Source of the DNA: Mycobacteroides sp. LB1
GTDB lineage: Bacteria; Actinomycetota; Actinomycetes; Mycobacteriales; Mycobacteriaceae
Reading direction: 5' to 3'
Assembly: GCF_013449725.1 (NCBI RefSeq)
Contig: NZ_JACCFF010000006.1
Span: 287,432 to 351,431, forward strand
Length of the DNA stretch: 64,000 bases
The notes below the pieces were generated by a model. The model saw only the letters and a list, made by a program, of their open reading frames with translations. It was not told where the DNA came from and did no database searches. A program made the position numbers and the translations under genes. This document shows, piece after piece, positions 53,858 to 63,039 of this stretch (position 1 is the first letter of the stretch; each line of letters begins with the position of its first letter).

Positions 53858-55612
53858 ATGACCCGCCCGACGACGCTCTGCGAGGCGTTTCAGCAGACCG
53901 CCGCGGAGCAGCCCGATCGGGTTGCGCTGCGCACCGTCGGTGACGTTGTGACGATTACCTGGCGGCAGTATCGCGACCGGGTCCGCGAGATCGCCACCGG
54001 CCTGGCCGGGCTGGGCGTTGGCCCAGGGGACACCGTCGCATTGATGTTGACGAATAGCCCCGAGTTCCATCTCTGCGATACCGCGGTATTGCATTGCGGG
54101 GCAACACCATTCTCGGTGTACAACACCAACCCGTCCGAGGTGCTGGCCTACCAGTTCGATAACGCCGACAACCGGGTGGTCATCTGTGAGCAGCAGTTTC
54201 TGCCGCAGATCCGGGCCGCCGTCACGCAAGGCGGCAAGGTCGAGCACATCGTCTGTGTGGACGGTGCAGTCGCGGGGGCGGTGCACTTGGAAACTTTGGT
54301 GCCCGCTGCCGATTTCGACTTCGAGAACACCTGGCGTTCGGTGCGCCCGGATGACCTACTAACCATCGTCTACACCTCGGGCACCACCGGCCCACCCAAG
54401 GGTGTCGAGCTCACCCACACCAACTTCATCGAGAACGCCCGCATCACCGAGGAGATGGGGCCGATCGGGTTCGACGACCGGGCCGTCTCCTACCTTCCCG
54501 ACGCGCATGCCGCCAATCGCTGGTTCAGCCACTACCAGAATCTGTTGTACGGGCTGCAGGTCACCACGGTGGCCGATCCCAAGCAGGTTCTTACCGCGCT
54601 GGCTGATGTGCGCCCAACGATGTTCCTCGGCGTACCCCGGGTCTGGGTCAAGGCGAAGATGGGACTCGATGCGGCGTTGGAAGAGGTCAGCCCGCTGCGG
54701 CGTGCGTTGGCGCGCTGGGCCATCGGCGTCGGCCGGCGCCGGGCGCGTGCCGACTCTGAGGGACGGCGTCTCGGGCCGCCCGACCGAGTACGCCACGCCA
54801 TTGCCGAGCGGCTGGTGCTGTCCTCGATCCGTACCCGCATTGGCCTGGATCAAGTGAAGGTCGGAGCCAGCGGTGCGGCGCCCATCCCTGTCGACGTACA
54901 CGAGTACCTGCTCGCCCTGGGGATTCCGATCAGCGAGGGCTACGGAATGACCGAATGCACCGCCGCGGGCACCATCAGCCGTGCGGACCGGATCAAGATT
55001 GGCACGGTTGGTCTGCCGGTCCCCGGCGTCGAGGTATCACTCGGTCCTGATGGCGAGGTGCTGCTGCGCGGTAAGAGCATCATGCGTGGATACCGCAAGA
55101 TGCCCGAAAAGACCGCCGAGACCGTCGATTCTGATGGGTGGCTGCACACCGGGGATATCGGCGAGTTCGATGCGGACGGATACCTCAAGATCGTCGACCG
55201 CAAGAAGGAAATCATCATCAACGAGGCCGGCAAGAACATGTCGCCGACCAATATCGAGAACGCGATCACGGCGAACACGCCACTGGCCGGGCCGGTTGCG
55301 GTGATCGGCGATCGGCGGCCCTATAACACCGCGCTTATCACGCTGGACCCCGACGCCTTGGCGCGGTTCGCCGAAAAACACGGCCTCAGTGGGCCGCATG
55401 GCGAGCTCGCATCGGATCCCGCGGTGCGCACAGCGGTCGACGAGTGTGTGCAAAACGCCAACCGCACCCTGTCACGCGTCGAGCAGATCAAGACCTTCAC
55501 CGTGCTGCCCGAGGTCTGGGAGCCCGGATCGGACTGTCTTACGCCGACGAACAAGCTGCGGCGCAAGCCGATTGGAGAGAAGTACCGCGAACTGATCGAG
55601 GCTATGTACTAG
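53858..55612 (+). CDS. Long-chain acyl-CoA synthetase (FadD family)
   Basis: ANL-superfamily ligase that activates a fatty acid to its CoA ester with ATP; 584 residues. Motifs: YTSGTTGPPKG (AMP/P-loop, near residue 170), EGYGMTE, GWLHTGDIG and the C-terminal lysine region RRKPIGEKYREL. It resembles the long-chain (ACSL-like) branch with an N-terminal extension. It follows the thiolase gene after 53 nt and ends at a CTAG shared with the convergent monooxygenase gene. One of many mycobacterial FadD paralogues; the number cannot be assigned. Confidence 0.9.
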   Translation: MTRPTTLCEAFQQTAAEQPDRVALRTVGDVVTITWRQYRDRVREIATGLAGLGVGPGDTVALMLTNSPEFHLCDTAVLHCGATPFSVYNTNPSEVLAYQFDNADNRVVICEQQFLPQIRAAVTQGGKVEHIVCVDGAVAGAVHLETLVPAADFDFENTWRSVRPDDLLTIVYTSGTTGPPKGVELTHTNFIENARITEEMGPIGFDDRAVSYLPDAHAANRWFSHYQNLLYGLQVTTVADPKQVLTALADVRPTMFLGVPRVWVKAKMGLDAALEEVSPLRRALARWAIGVGRRRARADSEGRRLGPPDRVRHAIAERLVLSSIRTRIGLDQVKVGASGAAPIPVDVHEYLLALGIPISEGYGMTECTAAGTISRADRIKIGTVGLPVPGVEVSLGPDGEVLLRGKSIMRGYRKMPEKTAETVDSDGWLHTGDIGEFDADGYLKIVDRKKEIIINEAGKNMSPTNIENAITANTPLAGPVAVIGDRRPYNTALITLDPDALARFAEKHGLSGPHGELASDPAVRTAVDECVQNANRTLSRVEQIKTFTVLPEVWEPGSDCLTPTNKLRRKPIGEKYRELIEAMY

Positions 55613-56982
55613 GCGGCGTACACCAGACCCGACCGCGTGAATCGGCCGGCGGGGGAAAATCGGTCCAGGATGGCATCGGCCGGCTCACCGGCCCACTCGG
55701 TGATGAGCTCCTTGGCCGACTCGATTGAGGTAACCCGTTCGAACGGCTTCGGATCGTCGAGCAGGCTGAACAGCTTCGACGCGAATCCCTCGTGGACATG
55801 ACCGGCCGCGAAGAACAGGTCGCCATAATCGTGCAGCTCGTCGTCGCCGAGATAGAGCCTCGTCACCAACTGCGCGGCACGAGCACGCCGGTCGTAGAAC
55901 TCCTCGAATGCCTCGGTGAGCCATGCGGTGTCGAAGTGCCCGTCATGCGCGGCGGCCTTGTGGACCAGAGCGGCCGCCTGGACCAGGCCGCCCTGCGCAC
56001 CCTGCCCGGCAATCGGGTCATAGGCCACCGCGGTGTCGCCGAGCGCCGCGACGGGATGCCCGCTGGCGGTGTGACCCACCCCGTGCCGCACCAGCTGCGT
56101 CACGGCACCGGTGATCCACGAATGCGGATCCTCCTCGATGACGTTGAGCGACAACACCTCCGGTAGGTCCCAGTCGAGATAGTCGCGATGCACACCGGTC
56201 ACCGCCTGCAGGGCGGAGGCAGCGCTGTCGACGGCGGAGTACCGCCGCTCCCACTCGCTACCGGGTTTGGCCCAGGTCAGGAACGACCATGACGGTCCGG
56301 CGTCCTTATGCAGATACGGACCCCACCACGCCTCACCCTGATCGGTGATGAACGAGAACGCGCTGTGACGGCCACCGGCGGGGCCGCGATGCGCGAAAAC
56401 CTCTGGCCCATGACCCAACCCGGCAACCGTCAGCATCAACAGGCGGCGCTGTGGGCGGTCGTACACCGTGCGAGCGGTATCCACCGGGAACAGCGACGAC
56501 AATCCGCCACGGCCGGTCGCCACCAGCGTCAGATCGTGCGCGGCGGCGATGGAGTCGAGCCGTTCCGGATCCACCTGCTCCACGATGAACTGCCCGCCCC
56601 GTTCCCGGAACTCGGTCAGCCGGTCATCGGCCTTGAGCCGGGTATCCACTGCGACGCCGCGCGTACCCGCGTCGAAGTCGGCGTCGAAGGCGATCAGCTC
56701 GGTTCGCGCGGCATCGCTGCCGTCGACCAGGCGCACACTGAGCCCGGTCGAGGTGGGCCCCGGTTCCAGGTAGCTAGACAGCCCCAGGCCCGCCTCGGCA
56801 CGTTGCGCTTCGCCGAAGATCAGCGCGGTGCCGGTCGCGGGCACATCCTGCCGCAAACTCCGCTGATCACGATCGCTGTAGATGGTGACGTCAAAACCTC
56901 TGTCCAGCAGTCCCAGTGCGGCCGTAGCGCCGGTCTGACCGGCACCGATGATGGCCGCCTTGCGTCCGTGTCGTGTCGTCAT
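55609..56982 (-). CDS. StyA-like FAD-dependent monooxygenase
   Basis: 457 residues from ATG 56982. N-terminal FAD motif GAGQTGATAALGLLDRG; middle part matches the styrene monooxygenase substrate-binding domain (DRPQRRLLMLTVAG, AWWGPYLHKDAG). StyA-type epoxidases need FADH2 from a separate StyB reductase, and no such gene is adjacent. The frame continues three codons upstream to a GTG. It converges with the acyl-CoA ligase gene, sharing a CTAG stop overlap. Substrate unknown; could be an alkene or aromatic. Confidence 0.83.
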   Translation of the reverse strand: MTTRHGRKAAIIGAGQTGATAALGLLDRGFDVTIYSDRDQRSLRQDVPATGTALIFGEAQRAEAGLGLSSYLEPGPTSTGLSVRLVDGSDAARTELIAFDADFDAGTRGVAVDTRLKADDRLTEFRERGGQFIVEQVDPERLDSIAAAHDLTLVATGRGGLSSLFPVDTARTVYDRPQRRLLMLTVAGLGHGPEVFAHRGPAGGRHSAFSFITDQGEAWWGPYLHKDAGPSWSFLTWAKPGSEWERRYSAVDSAASALQAVTGVHRDYLDWDLPEVLSLNVIEEDPHSWITGAVTQLVRHGVGHTASGHPVAALGDTAVAYDPIAGQGAQGGLVQAAALVHKAAAHDGHFDTAWLTEAFEEFYDRRARAAQLVTRLYLGDDELHDYGDLFFAAGHVHEGFASKLFSLLDDPKPFERVTSIESAKELITEWAGEPADAILDRFSPAGRFTRSGLVYAA

Positions 56983-57057
56983 GCCCGCCACTATCGGCGT
57001 GCCATCTTGTGCGCGAAAGGCACCTGCTCACGGTGATTGCAAGGGTCATAATCGGGT

Positions 57058-58122
57058 GTGCAAAATCGGCAGCAGCTAGAGCCAGGGTTTCAGTACCTTC
57101 TGGTTACCGATGCGCTTCGAGGCGCGGGGCAGTTGAGGCAGCTCAAGGTGGGCATCGGGCTCTTGTGCTTCTCCATCGTGGTTCTGGCGGGAGCCAACCA
57201 GTTCAACCCGTTAGGGCCCCAGGGGGTGTGGCCACGCACTATCCAGGCGATCGCGGCCGCGATGGCGGTGATCGTCGGCCTGTGTTGGATCATGTTTTCC
57301 TGGCCGAGTCGGCGCGGCATGGTGGCGTTCGTGATGTGGGCGGATGTGACGTTGGCGATTGCGGCAGCCATGTTTTCCGACCCGACGGCCAGGCTCTGTG
57401 CGGTCGCATACCTTGGCCTGGTCGGGCTCCTGCCCACCTTCTTCCTGGGTAGGCGCGCCTTGGTGATCCACTGTGCGTTCGCCCTGGCGTTGTTCGGCCT
57501 GCTGGTGGCGATGAACGTCATGGTTGACGGTGCGACGTTGTCCGCGCAGTTCACCTACGGCGCACCGGCGCTGTCCGCGGTGGTACTGATGCCGGTCATC
57601 ATCCAACTAGTCCTCGAAGGAGGCCGAGACTCAATCATGGCCGCGGCAGTCTCCGCGAACCGAGATCCGCTCACGGGTCTGTTGAACCGTCGAGGCGTGA
57701 CAACCGCGATTGACCTGTTGCACCGCGGTCGCATCGACGCCGTCGACGTCGTCGTGGTCTTGATGGATGTGGACGGGCTCAAAGAACTCAATGACACCCG
57801 CGGTCATGGCGCCGGCGATGCGATGTTGAAAGCAGTGGCAGCCATGCTCACGGCGAACACACGGGTCGGTGAGATCGCCGCGCGCATCGGTGGTGACGAA
57901 TTCTTGGTGGTGGCGTTCCCTGGCCGTGCCGAGAATATCGACGGCACCATTCGCCGCGTCAGCACTCCGCGCGCGGGGATTGACTCCTGGAGCATCAGCG
58001 TCGGTGCCGCGTGGCAGTCCCAAACCGGCCGTAAACTTGACTTGGATTCGCTTGTCCAGCAAGCGGATTACGAGTTATACAAGGTCAAAAGCTCTCGTGG
58101 GATGCTGGATACCCAACACTGA
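57058..58122 (+). CDS. Membrane diguanylate cyclase (GGDEF), second copy
   Basis: 354 residues from a GTG start. Six hydrophobic helices cover residues about 30-185, then a GGDEF domain to the C-terminus. DPLTGLLNRRG and RIGGDEFLVV are intact, so the active site looks functional; no I-site RxxD is visible. Architecture is that of the protein at 25835 but the sequences differ strongly outside the catalytic motifs. No phosphodiesterase domain is attached. Single gene by position. Confidence 0.88.
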   Translation: MQNRQQLEPGFQYLLVTDALRGAGQLRQLKVGIGLLCFSIVVLAGANQFNPLGPQGVWPRTIQAIAAAMAVIVGLCWIMFSWPSRRGMVAFVMWADVTLAIAAAMFSDPTARLCAVAYLGLVGLLPTFFLGRRALVIHCAFALALFGLLVAMNVMVDGATLSAQFTYGAPALSAVVLMPVIIQLVLEGGRDSIMAAAVSANRDPLTGLLNRRGVTTAIDLLHRGRIDAVDVVVVLMDVDGLKELNDTRGHGAGDAMLKAVAAMLTANTRVGEIAARIGGDEFLVVAFPGRAENIDGTIRRVSTPRAGIDSWSISVGAAWQSQTGRKLDLDSLVQQADYELYKVKSSRGMLDTQH

Positions 58123-58133
58123 GTGCGTACCGG

Positions 58134-59891
58134 TCAGCCCTCGGGTGCGGCGTAGGTCTGCCGCCCGGCGAGATAGGTGGCCCGCACCGTGATATCCCGC
58201 AACGCGTCCGCGTCGACAGCATGCGGGTCTGCCGACAACACCACTAGATCGGCGTACTTGCCCACCTCGAGACTGCCGATTTCAGTATCGAGATGCAGCT
58301 GCCAGGCCGCGTCGATGGTCTGCGCCCGCACGGCCTGCGCGACGCTGAGCCGTTGTTCAGGGGCCAGCACTCGGCCGGATCCCTTCGCCTTGCGGGTGAC
58401 TGCGGCGGCGATGTTGCCCAACGGATCTGGCGGGGTGACATTGCCGTCGTTGTGGAAGGAAATGCGCAGTCCCGCGTCCACCGCCGACTTCGCGGACATC
58501 CAGTGCGCACCATGGTCCGCACCGAACAGCTCGTCGATGAGCGGATCTCCCCAGAAGTAGACGTGTGCGATGAACAGGCTTGGGTGCACACCCAGGCGTG
58601 CCGCGCGCTGGAACTGTGCGGGGGTCATCGCACCGACATGCTCGAGGCGGGAGCGCGCCGAGACGGGGGACTGGGCCTTCTCGTATGCGTCCAGAACCAC
58701 GTCCACCGCGCGGTCGCCGTGAACGTGGCAGGACAGCTGCCAGCCCTGTGTGATGAAGGCCGTCGCCAGTTCGGTGACCTGTTCGGGCGTGTAGTTCATA
58801 CCGCCGTGGTGGTGCGGTTCCAGGCCCATGCGGCGCGTCGCCTCGGTGTCCAGATAGGGGAACGAGGTGAAAATGTTTCCCTGCCAAGGTGATCCGTCTG
58901 CCCAGAGCTTCATGCCGATCTGGGCGAACATCTGGTCCGCGCCGACAGCGGACCCCGCCACATGCGCCGGGTCCTTGGCCAGTTCGGGAGTCCCCATTTC
59001 GTAGGCGCGGATACGCAGCGTGACGTCAGGGTCGGCGGCCAGCCTGCGGTACAGATCGCCCTGCTGGGCCGCGCTGTAGCTGTGCTCGCTGGTCGTGGCG
59101 ATTCCCGCTGCCGCCAGCTGCCCGCAGGCCCACTGCAGGTTTGGGTAGGCATGGGGCTCCGCGACATTCCGCAGATACGGCGTCACCAAGGTGATCAACG
59201 CCGCCGTCTCCCGGACCTCACCGGTGAGCTCACCATCGGGCCCGTGCACATACTCGGCGCCGAGGGGGTCGGGAGTGTCCTTGGTGATACCGGCGAGCCG
59301 GAAGGAGGCGCTGTTGGCGTAGGCGGCATGTCCGCTATTGGCCACAATGACCACCGGATTATCCGGTGCTAACGCGTCGAGCTGTGTGCGCGTGGGCAAT
59401 TGGAGATCGGGTTGCAGCAGCACGTCGATGCCGTATAGCAGCACCTGCGTGCCCTTCGATGTGGCCTCAACGGTATCGGCCAGCTTCTGCATGACCTCCG
59501 TGCCGGTGGGAACAACGAACGGGCGGACATCCACGGCGGGTGGGCCGAGCGTCGCGGCGATCTGGCTCGGGTGGCTATGGGCCTCCACGAACGCCGGAAG
59601 CAGCGCACGTCCGTCGAGTTCGACTAACTTCGTCTCGGCGGTGCGCAGCTTCATCACGTTCTGCCGTGTACCGACGGCGGCGATCTTCCCACCGGCTACG
59701 GCGAGCGCCTCGACCGTGGTGCCCTGACCGTCGACCGTCACCACGGGGCCGCCCACGAAGATCAGATCGGCTCCGGCGTCAGGGCCGTCGGGTGCGGTGC
59801 CATCGTCGCACCCGGTGAGTGCAGCCAAACCGGTTGTGGCAGCGGCCACGGTGGCACCTCCGATCACAAACCGCCTCCGGTTGATAGACAA
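58134..59891 (-). CDS. Amidohydrolase (YtcJ-like), exported lipoprotein candidate
   Basis: 585 residues, TTG start at 59891 with an AGGA element upstream. The N-terminus is a twin-arginine-type signal (NRRRFVIGG) followed by a lipobox-like LTGC, so the enzyme may be a Tat-exported lipoprotein. Metal ligands of the amidohydrolase-3 family are present: EAHSHPS, HVHGDRAVD, an acidic HNDGN late in the barrel, and the C-terminal DLVVLSADP of the beta-sandwich. It starts 12 nt after mscR on the same strand, so the two may be co-transcribed. Substrate unknown. Confidence 0.86.
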   Translation of the reverse strand: MSINRRRFVIGGATVAAATTGLAALTGCDDGTAPDGPDAGADLIFVGGPVVTVDGQGTTVEALAVAGGKIAAVGTRQNVMKLRTAETKLVELDGRALLPAFVEAHSHPSQIAATLGPPAVDVRPFVVPTGTEVMQKLADTVEATSKGTQVLLYGIDVLLQPDLQLPTRTQLDALAPDNPVVIVANSGHAAYANSASFRLAGITKDTPDPLGAEYVHGPDGELTGEVRETAALITLVTPYLRNVAEPHAYPNLQWACGQLAAAGIATTSEHSYSAAQQGDLYRRLAADPDVTLRIRAYEMGTPELAKDPAHVAGSAVGADQMFAQIGMKLWADGSPWQGNIFTSFPYLDTEATRRMGLEPHHHGGMNYTPEQVTELATAFITQGWQLSCHVHGDRAVDVVLDAYEKAQSPVSARSRLEHVGAMTPAQFQRAARLGVHPSLFIAHVYFWGDPLIDELFGADHGAHWMSAKSAVDAGLRISFHNDGNVTPPDPLGNIAAAVTRKAKGSGRVLAPEQRLSVAQAVRAQTIDAAWQLHLDTEIGSLEVGKYADLVVLSADPHAVDADALRDITVRATYLAGRQTYAAPEG

Positions 59892-59903
59892 CGGAGGATC
59901 CTG

Positions 59904-60992
59904 TTACAGCACCACCACGGAGCGCAGTACCTCGCCGTGATGCATCTTCTCGAATGCCTCCTCGATGTCTCCGATCGCAATGCGTTCGGAGACAAAGCGA
60001 TCCAGCGGCAGGCGGCCCTGCTGGTACAGGCTGACCAGGGTGGGGAAGTCGCGTTCGGGTAGGCAGTCGCCGTACCAGGAGGACTTCAACGAGCCGCCGC
60101 GGGAGAAGAAGTCGATCAGCGGCATGTCCAGGCGCATATCGGGGGTGGGCACACCCACCAACACCACGGTGCCGGCCAGATCGCGGGCATAGAAGGCTTG
60201 TTTCCAGGTTTCCGGGCGGCCCACCGCGTCGATGACGACATCGGCGCCGAAATCGTCGGTGAGTTCCTGCACCGCGGTCACCACGTCCTCGACATTGCGG
60301 GCGTTGATGGTATGGGTGGCACCGAAGTCCTTGGCCCAGGCCAGTTTTGTGTCATCGGTGTCGATGGCGATGATCTTGCGCGCCCCCACCAGGGCGGCGC
60401 CCGCGATCGCGGCGTCCCCGACACCGCCGCAACCGATCACCGCGACGCTGTCATCGCGTCCGATATTGCCGGTGTTCACCGCCGCACCGAGCCCGGCCAT
60501 AACCCCGCACCCGAGCAGCCCCACCACCGCGGGATCCGCCGAGGGATCGACCTTGGTGCATTGACCCGCGTGCACGAGGGTCTTTTCGGCGAACGCCCCG
60601 ATGCCCAAGGCGGGGGTGAGTTCGGTGCCGTCGGTCAGCGTCATCTTCTGTGTCGCGTTGAAGGTGTCGAAGCAGTACTGCGGGCGGCCGCGCTTGCACG
60701 CGCGGCACTCTCCACATACCGCACGCCAGTTCAGGATCACGAAATCGCCTGCCGATACCGAAGTGACACCCTCACCGACGGTTTCGACGATGCCTGCCGC
60801 CTCGTGGCCGAGCAGGAACGGGAACTCGTCGTTGATGCCGCCCTCGCGATAGGTGAGATCCGTGTGGCATACCCCGCACGCCTGCACCTTCACAATCACC
60901 TCGCCGGGGCCCGGGTCGGGGATCACGATGTCCACCAATTCCACCGGAGCCTTCACCGACCGAGCGATCACACCGCGCACCGTTTGAGCCAT
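59904..60992 (-). CDS. mscR: S-(hydroxymethyl)mycothiol / S-nitrosomycothiol reductase MscR
   Basis: Zinc alcohol dehydrogenase family, 362 residues; detoxifies formaldehyde as its mycothiol adduct and reduces S-nitrosomycothiol. Catalytic zinc ligands are in ACGVCHTDLTYREGG and GHEAAG, structural zinc in CGECRACKRGRPQYC, and the NAD motif is GCGGVGDAAIAGAA. The long stretches TYREGGINDE, TDGTELTPALGIGAFAEKT and GVPTPDMRLDMPL are, as I recall, nearly identical to M. tuberculosis Rv2259. It is divergent from the beta-lactamase-like gene with only 23 nt between starts. Confidence 0.93.
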   Translation of the reverse strand: MAQTVRGVIARSVKAPVELVDIVIPDPGPGEVIVKVQACGVCHTDLTYREGGINDEFPFLLGHEAAGIVETVGEGVTSVSAGDFVILNWRAVCGECRACKRGRPQYCFDTFNATQKMTLTDGTELTPALGIGAFAEKTLVHAGQCTKVDPSADPAVVGLLGCGVMAGLGAAVNTGNIGRDDSVAVIGCGGVGDAAIAGAALVGARKIIAIDTDDTKLAWAKDFGATHTINARNVEDVVTAVQELTDDFGADVVIDAVGRPETWKQAFYARDLAGTVVLVGVPTPDMRLDMPLIDFFSRGGSLKSSWYGDCLPERDFPTLVSLYQQGRLPLDRFVSERIAIGDIEEAFEKMHHGEVLRSVVVL

Positions 60993-61015
60993 GCCGAGAC
61001 ACTATCGTCATCCCT

Positions 61016-61834
61016 GTGAGTGCCCTTGACCTTGTCGCCGATTGGCCCGTGCCCACGGTTTCCGCCGCGGTGGTGGGGCCGGAGGGGATCAGGGCCCAAA
61101 TCGGCCCGGTGACGCACCAATTCGCTCTCGCGTCGGTAACCAAACCGCTTGTGGCCCGGGCGGCACAGGTAGCGCTCGAAGAGGGGGCCATCGACCTCGC
61201 CACCCCGGCCGGGCCTCCCGGCTCGACCGTCGAGCATCTGCTCGCACATGCTTCGGGGTTGTCGCTGCTCTCTGACGCCATCATCGCCAAGCCGGGCACG
61301 CGTCGCGTCTATTCGAACTATGGCTTCGCAGTGCTGGCGCATGCGGTGGCCGCCGGGGCCACCATCGAGTTCGGCACGTATCTGCGTGAGGCTGTGCTGG
61401 AGCCGCTGGGTATGGGAGACACGGTGCTGCCCGGCGGGGCAGAAACCGCCGGGTATGGGGGAATATCCACGGTCAACGACCTGGTGGCCTTCGTCGGTGA
61501 CCTGCTGCGGCCACGCATTGTGACTCCCGAAACGCATCAACGTGCCACCAGCGTCGTCTTCCCGGGATTGGACGGGGTGCTGCCCGGCTACGGCGTGCAG
61601 CGGCCCAACGACTGGGGTCTGGGCTTCGAGATCAAGGGCACCAAGATCCCGCACTGGACCGGCGCCGAGAACTCGCCTGCCACCTATGGGCACTTCGGGC
61701 AGGCGGGCACCTTCATCTGGGTGGATCCGGCCATTGACCTGGCGCTCGTCGTGCTCACCGACCGGTCCTTCGACGGCTGGGCCAACCAGGTGTGGCCGCA
61801 GCTCTCGGACGCGGTGCTGGCGGAATTCGGCTGA
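61016..61834 (+). CDS. Serine beta-lactamase/esterase-fold hydrolase
   Basis: 272 residues, GTG start. Beta-lactamase family (class C/EstB-like) with the SxxK motif in LASVTKPL (near residue 41), the YxN motif in YSNYGFA and HFGQAGT in place of KTG. No signal peptide, so a cytoplasmic esterase or peptidase-like role is more likely than antibiotic breakdown. Its placement beside mscR resembles, from memory, the M. tuberculosis Rv2257c-Rv2259 region. Confidence 0.83.
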   Translation: MSALDLVADWPVPTVSAAVVGPEGIRAQIGPVTHQFALASVTKPLVARAAQVALEEGAIDLATPAGPPGSTVEHLLAHASGLSLLSDAIIAKPGTRRVYSNYGFAVLAHAVAAGATIEFGTYLREAVLEPLGMGDTVLPGGAETAGYGGISTVNDLVAFVGDLLRPRIVTPETHQRATSVVFPGLDGVLPGYGVQRPNDWGLGFEIKGTKIPHWTGAENSPATYGHFGQAGTFIWVDPAIDLALVVLTDRSFDGWANQVWPQLSDAVLAEFG

Positions 61835-61926
61835 GATTCCCGCGTGAGCGGAAGGCCGGCCACAAATTCTCAGGAAGCCGTTACCTCAAAGTCGTCGGTA
61901 GGACTGGCGCAACACGCGCATCACGG

Positions 61927-61957
61927 GGCACAATGGTGTCACAAGGCACATTGGTGT
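61927..61957. repeat. Direct repeat upstream of DUF3145 gene
   Basis: GGCACAATGGTGT (61927-61939) and GGCACATTGGTGT (61945-61957) differ at one base and repeat with an 18-bp period; each carries a CAC...GTG near-palindrome. The pair is about 75-105 nt upstream of the DUF3145 start and is a candidate regulator-binding region. Confidence 0.4.
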
Positions 61958-62033
61958 AATTCGGTAACACGCTCTAGAAGCTTCACGAGCCGTTGGGGAA
62001 GACGTTCTCGTCGAAGACAAAGGAGCACTACGA

Positions 62034-62567
62034 ATGCACGCGTCGCCTCAGTTCGCCGACTCGACAACCGGCGTGGTGTACCTCCATGCCTCACCGGCAG
62101 CGGTATGCCCGCACGTCGAGTGGGCTTTGTCGTCAACCCTGTCATCGATGGTGCCCGGACGCGCCGGTGAAACGGTCAAGCTGCGCTGGCAGGCCCAACC
62201 GGCCATGCCGGGGCAGCTGCGTGCCGTCACCAACTGGGTGGGTCCGGTCGGTACCGGTGCGCGTCTCGCCAACGCCCTGCGCTCATGGCCGGTGCTGCGC
62301 TTCGAAGTCACCGAGGATGCCAGCGAGGGCGTGGACGGTCAGCGGTTCAGCCACGTTCCGCAGCTCGGCATGTGGAGCGGCAGTACGAGCGCCAACGGCG
62401 ACATCATGGTCAGTGAAATGCGGTTGCGCGGGCTGATGGATTCCGATTTCGGCAGCATCACCGCCGAACTCGACACCATGCTGGGCACGGCATGGGACGA
62501 CGCTCTGGAGCCCTACCGCAGTGGCGGCGACGGCGCCGAGGTCACCTGGCTGCGCGGAGTCGGATAG
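62034..62567 (+). CDS. DUF3145 family protein
   Basis: 177 residues, AAAGGAG site before the ATG. Matches the actinobacterial DUF3145 family: short N-terminal ASPQFADSTTGVVYLHASPAAVCPHVEWAL, then a WQAQP...QLRAV block and a C-terminal RLRGLMDSDF-type helix. No signal peptide or membrane segment. Function unknown. The gene is conserved near fatty-acid synthesis genes in mycobacteria, as here with the AccD end at the window edge. Confidence 0.82.
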   Translation: MHASPQFADSTTGVVYLHASPAAVCPHVEWALSSTLSSMVPGRAGETVKLRWQAQPAMPGQLRAVTNWVGPVGTGARLANALRSWPVLRFEVTEDASEGVDGQRFSHVPQLGMWSGSTSANGDIMVSEMRLRGLMDSDFGSITAELDTMLGTAWDDALEPYRSGGDGAEVTWLRGVG

Positions 62568-62571
62568 AGCC

Positions 62572-62979
62572 TCAGCTCTTGCCGGCGTTACCGATCACCC
62601 GGCTGACCAGAAAGCCGATGTAGGCGAGGCCACCGAGGCTACCCACGATGCGGGTACGCCGGAACGCCAGTGCCAGCCCGAGCAGCAGTTCGGTGACGCC
62701 GTTCTGGTAAACCCAGCGGCGGGTGTCCTCCGGGAAGGCGACCTTGGAGAGAGACTCGAACGGCTGGGGCGCGACGAAATGCGCCACACCGGTGGCTGCC
62801 AGTCCTGCGCCGCCCGCCCGGAAGCCGATACCTGTGAGGCGAATGCTGAGACGCACCAGAGTCTGGATAAGTGCCGAAAGCCGCTGGAACAGGCTCGGGC
62901 CGACCTTGGTCGTGACGAGCGTCGCGGTCGGCTGACCGTCGACAAGCAACTTAAGTGCCTTCTTACGCCGCAGTGCCAT
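62572..62979 (-). CDS. DoxX-like small membrane protein
   Basis: 135 residues. A basic N-terminus (MALRRKKALK) is followed by three to four hydrophobic segments from about residue 40. GVAHFVAPQPFESLSKVAFPEDTRRWVYQNG and LLLGLALAFRRTR match the DoxX-like membrane family of unknown role in membrane redox or stress. It converges on the DUF3145 gene with four bases between stops; AGAGC-CTCA-GCTCT across the junction could form a small hairpin. Confidence 0.8.
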   Translation of the reverse strand: MALRRKKALKLLVDGQPTATLVTTKVGPSLFQRLSALIQTLVRLSIRLTGIGFRAGGAGLAATGVAHFVAPQPFESLSKVAFPEDTRRWVYQNGVTELLLGLALAFRRTRIVGSLGGLAYIGFLVSRVIGNAGKS

Positions 62980-63039
62980 TCCCCAGACTCCCTTGTCGAT
63001 TATGTGAATGAAACGTCACTCTAACAGTGAGGGCAAGAG

